The notes beneath the pieces are model-generated. The model worked only from the letters and a program-made list of their open reading frames with translations, did no database searches and was not told the DNA's origin. Positions 57,421 through 64,000 of a stretch of 64,000 nucleotides of DNA are shown here, one piece after another. The first letter of the stretch is position 1. Every line of letters starts with the position of its first letter. The position numbers and the translations under genes are program-made. Origin of the DNA: Lethocerus indicus (lineage: Eukaryota; Arthropoda; Insecta; Hemiptera; Belostomatidae). The stretch lies in NCBI GenBank assembly GCA_019843655.1, contig JACDQD010000011.1, positions 12,752,604 to 12,816,603 on the forward strand, written 5' to 3'.

Positions 57421-57543
57421 AAGAGGCGAAGGGATAAAAGGAGGGAAGAGGGGAAAACCCGCCGGGGGGTGCCTCCCTCTCTCTCTCTCTACTCTCTCTC
57501 CCATAAACCCTACGCCGTCCAAAAGCCAAACCTTCCTCTCGCA

Positions 57544-57591
57544 TTCCTCATTTATTACATTTTTGGAACTTCATTATTCACGTTCGGGAAT
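57544..57591 (+). repeat. Three-copy local repeat, copy 1
   Basis: TCATTTATTACAT, then TGGAACTTCATTATTCACG and TTCGGGAA. Matches copy 2 (58522-58569) at 37 of 48 positions. Confidence 0.55.
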
Positions 57592-58521
57592 CCGCTCGGG
57601 CGGCGAATCGTCCACCGAAAAGAAATTAAATTCAATAACATCGTCCTCCCATCAACATTCCCCCCGTCGCACAGTACGGTTTCCACATGCCATTTTGGTT
57701 ATCCCATCAGAACAGTCATATTTTGTGTTGTGGCATTATTATCTAACGTTTGATTATAATTGTTTTTCTGTACATTCTCTCATTTGGCTGGGGCAAAACC
57801 CCTTCCTGCGAATTGTCCGAGCTCTTTATAATGCTCTCGTAATGGCGTCTCGGCCATAGAGTGCGTTCTGACGCCTACTCGTCACGAGGTCTCTTCCGGC
57901 TCCACCGTGATCCCATACTTCCTCTTCAACGCAGGCGCATTCCGATAGGCCACGTCTGTGGAGAAGATCAGCATTGATCGAAACGTACCCCGTTTGCAGT
58001 AGAGTCTGATTACGATGCTGCTACAATTACATCAACGGATCACTTTCAGTCTGTAACTTTAAACGGATTTGGCCGATCGCGAATGAATTGGAAAGCCCAC
58101 CTCCTGATCTAATCCTTTTCACAAGAAGAAATGAAATAATAAGTTCGCGACAGTATACCGATCCCATCTTCGGCAATAAACAACGCCGGAGTAATAAAAA
58201 ATAAACGTTCGATTAGACACCAGGGCCCGACCCCGCCCGAATTAACGAAGTTGCCTACTTTGTATTCATCTGGACCCAAACTTCCGACACCGTTTCATTC
58301 CATCTTGGACGTAAATTATTCAAGTTGGGAAATCTTCCAGCCTCCGTTGGCCGCTATCTGAAATGCAATAATATCCTTCTTGTCTTTCTATAAATTCCAA
58401 AAGGGGAGAAAATTTCATCCAGCCGTTGGATGACGGGTCGGCAACTTCTTGACTTTAATAAGACACTGTAATTCGGACATTCAGTACGCCTCGAATCTGT
58501 CTCGAACTACAGCGCCTTTCG
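57592..58521. other. Non-coding stretch between repeat copies
   Basis: Neutral composition. The open frame 57563-57859 shows no motif and is not maintained in the repeat partner. No RNA gene was seen. Confidence 0.5.
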
Positions 58522-58569
58522 TTCTTCATTTATAACATCTATGGAATTTCATTATTCGCCCATCGGAAT
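58522..58569 (+). repeat. Three-copy local repeat, copy 2
   Basis: TCATTTATAACAT, then TGGAATTTCATTATTCGCC, 978 bp after copy 1 and 1191 bp before copy 3. Confidence 0.55.
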
Positions 58570-58758
58570 TCGGACAGGGAGAACGATGTCGACAGAAGGC
58601 CCGTCGACTTCCTGCCGTTTCTTATAAAATAAATTAAATTCGTTGCCGAGCGAGCTTTCGATAGAATAGTTTTTCACATATTGTCCATTCCCAGTTTCAA
58701 GATAATAAACATTTCGGCCTGTTATGATTTCGTCGGATATCTCCGTTCGAAGCAATTT

Positions 58759-58832
58759 CGGACGCGAGCGTCCGCTCGTCCCATCGATCACTATGAGTTT
58801 GCCTGGGAATCACACCAGGGAGTGCCACCACT
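58759..58832 (+). repeat. Near-identical local duplication, copy 1, with hairpin
   Basis: Positions 58782-58832 match 59175-59225 at 45 of 51, including the identical 20-mer ATCACACCAGGGAGTGCCAC. Immediately upstream, CGGACGC (58759-58765) pairs with GCGTCCG (58768-58774) around GA. On the minus strand both copies place an ATG at the GATCGATG motif, but the downstream frames are unrelated. Confidence 0.7.
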
Positions 58833-59174
58833 GTCCCACGCTTCTAACATCATTTCTCAAAGACTTCCAACTGATGTATTCATCACATAAACGGGAGTGA
58901 CAATTCGCACATAAGTCAGCTTCAGGACCTGATGGTATTTCGTAATCCGGTATAGGGACGTCACCAGTTATTGTTTCTTATGGCGCTTGACTAAATGTCG
59001 CCTATCTACTTCCATTGTTTACGTACCCAATATATTTTTCCCTTTTTCGAATTCGCTGCCATATTATTATTTTCAATATCCGAAAAAATATATGTTGGAC
59101 GTTTCGGTGTCGGCTCAGAATTGGGTTCCTTCTAAATGCGCATTTTAGACTCCGGCCGAAACGCTCATTCCTTT

Positions 59175-59225
59175 CATCGATCACCGAGAGTTTGCTTGAG
59201 AATCACACCAGGGAGTGCCACTACT
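59175..59225 (+). repeat. Near-identical local duplication, copy 2
   Basis: Lies 393 bp after copy 1. The upstream hairpin of copy 1 is not kept here. Both copies lie between copies 2 and 3 of the three-copy repeat, so the duplications are interleaved. Confidence 0.7.
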
Positions 59226-59712
59226 ACCGTCCTTGGCTCTACCCCCATCAATTCAACTAGGCTCAACTTCAGTCATCGCTACAAGGGGTGGCGATCACTC
59301 ACAGAACCCAGTCCGTTTTAATAAAGACATCAGAGGGGGCGACGCGAGGGTGGACGCGGTCGTCGGCAGCACAACTGATATTCCAGTATCACGGCAACAA
59401 ACTGTATTCATGTATTGTTTTTCAACAGTACATAACAATAACAAGTTACGACCCTCCTACTTTATTTTACATACACTACGATACGACTACCTCCCACGGA
59501 CCTAACCCCAATCCTACTGTCTAGTTTTGTGACAAGAAAAGAATTTTATTGAACGGGCCCCGCGGGGTTTTCGACTTCCAGCGTTTCTACCGAACATAAA
59601 TAATGGCGATTACAGTGGAGGTCGATTCAAGAACCAAGAAACCAGATCTCGATTCGGGCGGTTATCCGTTACATTAGGCCCCGAAACTCCGACCCGTCGG
59701 ATCCCCTCCGAC

Positions 59713-59785
59713 TTCTCATTTATTACAGCTTTCTTTTTTCTTTCCTCATTTTTTTTTCAACTTCGTTATTCACTTTCGAAGGGGG
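59713..59785 (+). repeat. Three-copy local repeat, copy 3
   Basis: CTCATTTATTACA and AACTTCGTTATTCACTTTCG, the two halves of the repeat, are separated by about 25 bp of T-rich DNA that is absent from copies 1 and 2. Confidence 0.45.
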
Positions 59786-62700
59786 AAGTGTGTCTGACAT
59801 TGACGAGGCCCGGGGCGGCTGACCTCCGCAGGGTAATTGATCGTTTCGAGCTTGTCTTATAAAAATATTAACAAATAGAGTGAAATTCGCGGTACGAAAT
59901 GCGGCACGAGTTTACAGCATATTGGACCAAGGCCGGATTGTTAAACAATAGACATACTAGGTTAGGTTCAAAATTATATTTATGGGTGCAACATAATAAT
60001 AGGCCTGATTCCATACCCAATTCACCTATTTGGATGCATATTTATAAAAAAAAAATTTAATCGACAACGATAATTAATCTGGTAACATTTGTACTACTTC
60101 GGGACAATACAACATTTATATCTTAAACGTTTTGATAAATTGTATTACCGGGGTGGGCGGCAGGGTTGTCTCCGTCGGTTGGATCTTGACCAGAAAACAT
60201 TCTTTCTGACACCCCTTGAAAAAAAAGAAACCAAACAGAATCTGTAGTGTTATTTGCTTGTATAAAATCTTTCAAATTAATTACTTATCATAGAAATAAA
60301 ACTATGGCATGAAAATTATGACGTTGGCATTTTCTCGGTTGAGGGTTAAAACTCAGTCAGGTTGTTGGACTCGACACGGGCGTTTTGAAAGTGTGAGCAT
60401 TTTGATCTCTTATTATGATGCAGGGCGTCGAATGAAAAATCAGAATTAATTCATACGATTACTACCGGTCTATCAGATTTATGATCTGTTTTGGATTCGC
60501 GCCATCGTCAGTAGCATTCCCTGCACGTCGGTCGCCGAAGAAGCGTTCTGTCGGCATTGTCATTAACGACAGTAACTACAGTAACGACCCGTGTCAACGG
60601 GACACCTTAAAGGCAGATAAAGTATCGATAAACATGTTGTTTGGGTTTTAAAACCCTAAATAATTATAATTCAAAAAAATAATTTTTAATTTATATGAAA
60701 TTGCGTTCATTATCTATAACACGAGGACCGTTCATTTTTTAGAATGCAAACTAACGATCCGCTATTTCGTTAATGTACGCGACTCAAAACAAATGCGAAG
60801 CGAGGAAAGTGCAATTTATGTCGCGTTTAGACTATTTTCCAGTTTATTTATGGCGGCTTAATCCGCTATATTATTTTTATACGCACTTGCCGGCCAAGAG
60901 ACTGTCGTGTCTGTTAAAGCTGCGGTAGGGAAGGAGCCACTTGCTCCCGGGGCCACCCGACCACCCCCCCCCTCGCCGCTCGGTTTAATGCCTCGGGCCC
61001 TTTTTATAAGGCCGTAAACCCGGCTAAAGTGCGACTCTTACTGGCCGTTTAAATCCGCTCCTTGTGCGGGTCGGGTCTAATTATGAATTAGGCGGATTAT
61101 CGCCCCTCCGACCGAACCCCCGCAGCAGACAGTAAAAAAAAGGATTTATACCCCTACCATCGGCTTCCCCTCAGGAAGGGAGGTCCGCGGATACGTCTTC
61201 CTGAGAGCTTCCAGGATTAGACGGCGGCTAATCCAAGCCAAAGGACAGTTCCGAAGTCTTTAACGACAGAATAATTTTCGCGGGACAATTTAAAGTTGGT
61301 TTTGTAAACAGAAAGTCCGAAAAATGTACCTCACTCCGAGTGTTATTTACAATATGATTATGATTCGGTACTTTCAATCATTTTCATTTAGACTCACCCC
61401 TCGGTATATACTACATCAACATGAGTAAAAAAAACAGCAATTGAAAAATTCGAAACTCTATAGCTAGGGGATTCTAGATACCTGTTAATAGATTATTAGT
61501 GACTCGAATCGAGTTACTTCGGAAATATGGTCTCCGGTAAGCGGATACCCGTTGTGGCCGGCCTCTGGCTGTCGCTAACGAGTCTGGGAACGGAGCTTCC
61601 AGGAACTTGGAGGAAAACGCGAAGAAAACCTTAATTATCGCTATCATCTCAACGGCGATCCGCTTTGTCCAACCGCTGTGACCGACTCCGCTAACGACGC
61701 GGCGTTTAATCGCGCCCCCTTATCGCCCTAATGGGGTTATTTTTTGTTTTTACCCGCCAATTATCGAATTTGTATAAAAATTAAAAATACAAGCAAAACC
61801 GTGGCGATTAGGAGCCCGAGGCGGAATGAGGCAAGTATGACTGGAAAAACGGGGATTTTGTCTTGAGTAGATAACTAAGTCGCCACTGTTACCATTATAC
61901 AGTCAGAATATGCCCACAACTGGAATTTTTAACTCCTAACAAATTATCAACGGGGAAGGAGGGAGAGATAGTTTACCTCAATAGTAGCCACCATATAAAA
62001 TAATAAGGTTTAAATTATTATTATTACTACAACAAACTATAGGGCCAATCACTGGATACAGAATCTAGTGATCGAATTCTGAATATTGTAATACGAAACT
62101 TACAGTTTTTTATTTTTTAAATGAGTTTATTTAAGCTACAGGAAACGCATACGGCTTTAAGCTTATAAATATGTATATGTAAATCCGAATTCGATCAAGG
62201 AGTTGTAGCAGTGTGCATCGTCTGTTTAATGTCTCATATGCGTTCGATATAAAAAAAATGAATGAGCCTGCATAATGAAGTAATAGTGTAACCATTGTTC
62301 TTTTCTATCTCCAGGACTGGGGTTAAACTGTAAATTCATAATTATTACAGAGAATTTCAACTCTCAAATGAAACCCAACGCTACAATCTATACTATGTTG
62401 TCTCGCTACAATTTCTTTATATATTATGTATATACTATACAAAAACGTTGTAAAACCAATACGATGGACAAGGACAAGAGGTATATCCCTCAAACAGTTT
62501 TTAAATTTCCATTTGTACTTCGTAATTTATTATCAAAGGATTTTAGAAAAATGTAGTGCACACCACTGTACAACGCCCCGTATTGCGAAACAAAGATAAC
62601 TTGCTGTCACAACACCCATTGTTCCCGTAAGATACGACCGTATAAAACAATTAATAATAAGAATTAGCCCGTTTTCTAGTAAACAGGGGAACGTTATCAT

Positions 62701-64000
62701 TCAAATTCGGTAAGGAGTTTGTTATATAGGGTCTACTAACCTCGCAAAATGTCAACGGGACAATTCCAGAAGGTCTCATTCAAAAATGATAATAAGTCGT
62801 ATACTCTGCTGACTAAATTGCAGCATGAAGTAATATACATGGTATGTTGAGATAATCACGGCCGTTGTTTACAGGATTTACTGTTTAAATTAACTCAAAA
62901 GTCTGTCTATCAGTCGTGAACCCCTCCGTGCAATGACACTTCCACAATTTATCTCTTACAGAATGAGACTCTCCTCCGAGTTGCAATTTATATTCGCGAC
63001 CAATTTCTGATTATTACCCCAGTTGGAAATTTTAAAATTTCAAGTCCGAGGAGCTCATTGTTGGGTCGGTTAGGGCCATTACAGGGGATACACAAGACGT
63101 TACGCCCCCACTAACTCATTCCCCAGGGCGGGGGACATGATTGATGGGTAAAAAATTACACGTTAGATAATTCGGCCGATCTCTGCCTACTCCTGCTTCT
63201 TCAACCCCGGCACACTCGAACCCCAGAGTTGGCACACGTTCACAATGATTTATACACTTAAGACCGGCCACACGAATGTCAAGATTTATTTTGTGTACAT
63301 TCGTTCCTTCTTATTTTACGGGGGGAAAGGAGAAAAAAAGAAGAAATTACGGATGATAACCGCCAGATATTATTATTGAAATATAAAACAGGAAGTCTCC
63401 GAGGCAGGTACAAGGGAATAAAAATTATATTGCTCCGACCGTCGGGAATCATCACGCGATGAAAACGTCTATTGCGCAAGCAATAATAAAAAAAGTACAA
63501 TAAAAACCGGAATTCGAAAAATATTCGGCATTCTCGTTCTGTGAAACCCGGGCAGGCGTCACGCCACTGGAATCCCGAAGAGGCTAGCGCTATCTTCATT
63601 AATGGATTTTTTCCACCGTTTTAATTCGGACCCGACTTCGGGCACTATCTCAGGTACTTACAACTCAATGCTTAGTTCCGCATATATTTGCGCAACGCCG
63701 AAACCGGTCTACGATTGGACCGAAAACGCGAGCGGTGACAGACAATCTTTGATAATCCCACTAGAGTCCTTAAAAAAACTAACAATTAAACTATCGATTC
63801 CTGAGACATTCCAATTCAACCGACATCTGTCCCATTCCCCTCTTGAATAACATTTAGGCCTCACTATGAAACAAAGGATACAACTTTTTTTTTCACGGCG
63901 TCAGGGGGGAATTCATTAGCATGCTCATTATTATTCATGATCTTTTAATTTTACCGTGGACCTTATCAGAATGGAAAGGCATTCCCTTTTTTCTCGGTTA
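59786..64000. other. Non-coding stretch to the window end, no gene recognised
   Basis: Contains a 14-bp palindrome GGGTTTTAAAACCC (60643-60656), TTTATGGC at 60847-60854, a CpG-rich patch at about 60880-61250 with two adjacent hairpins, and AT-rich DNA from 61860 on. A possible fold-back arm remnant lies near 60464-60516 (ACCGGT, then CGCCATCGTCAGTAG), and GCCGAAACCGGTCT occurs at 63697-63710. The frames 63279-63599 and 63602-63850 show no domain. Confidence 0.5.
61170..61234. other. Two adjacent hairpins
   Basis: CTCAGGAAG (61170-61178) pairs with CTTCCTGAG (61197-61205) around 18 nt. GGATTAG (61214-61220) pairs with CTAATCC (61228-61234) around 7 nt. Both stems are perfect. They may belong to a structured RNA or be chance in GC-rich DNA. 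Confidence 0.5.

Noticed and set aside
63602..63850. 82-codon frame at the window end, considered as a first exon
   Set aside because: No known domain, and a minus-strand frame of similar length adjoins it; nothing separates it from chance.

Overview
This window reads as non-coding DNA from a eukaryotic nuclear genome, most likely an invertebrate animal and plausibly an arthropod or insect. The lineage is an inference from texture: abundant CpG, many long (CT)n/(GA)n microsatellites, AT-rich stretches alternating with short GC-rich patches, decayed tRNA-like SINE pieces, and no operon-like gene packing. No sequence here identifies the organism.

I could not support any protein-coding gene. 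The longest open frames (up to about 166 codons) are translations of simple repeats such as Ser-Leu or Arg-Glu runs from CT/GA tracts. The others are short, have no family motif I recognise, and are usually open on several frames at once. I also see no rRNA, snRNA, intact tRNA, known miRNA, CRISPR array or intact transposase/reverse transcriptase. The likeliest reading is a long intergenic or intronic interval.

Layout: 1-4.4 kb is featureless mixed-composition DNA. At 4.5 kb lies the first copy of a fold-back (inverted-repeat) family whose best copy is at 34.76-35.04 kb, with fragments at 13.5 and 44.0 kb. At 8.94-9.24 kb a run of hairpins ends in a TATA/initiator-like pair, possibly part of an LTR. 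At 9.8 kb a minus-strand retroposon-like tail has a relative at 51.4 kb. At 10.7-11.2 kb a tandem duplication carries a hairpin whose stem changed by paired substitutions. From 12 to 31 kb the landmarks are microsatellites (14.9, 20.4, 25.8, 26.1, 29.2 kb) and a duplicated pair at 26.2/27.9 kb. More same-orientation duplicates lie at 31.9/33.1, 51.0/52.6 and 56.4/57.3 kb, followed by an interleaved set at 57.5-59.8 kb. Strong CT/GA inverted pairs lie at 20.34-20.57 and 43.67-43.85 kb, and a polypyrimidine block at 46.1-46.4 kb. Beyond 59.8 kb there is only unassigned sequence with a few hairpins.

The most informative pattern is the series of short local duplications, all in direct orientation and about 0.3-1.7 kb apart. 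Each keeps islands of 20-50 bp with co-linear spacing inside otherwise diverged DNA. This could be old tandem segmental duplication, or constrained regulatory sequence inside it. All alignments were made by eye; no database or folding program was used.
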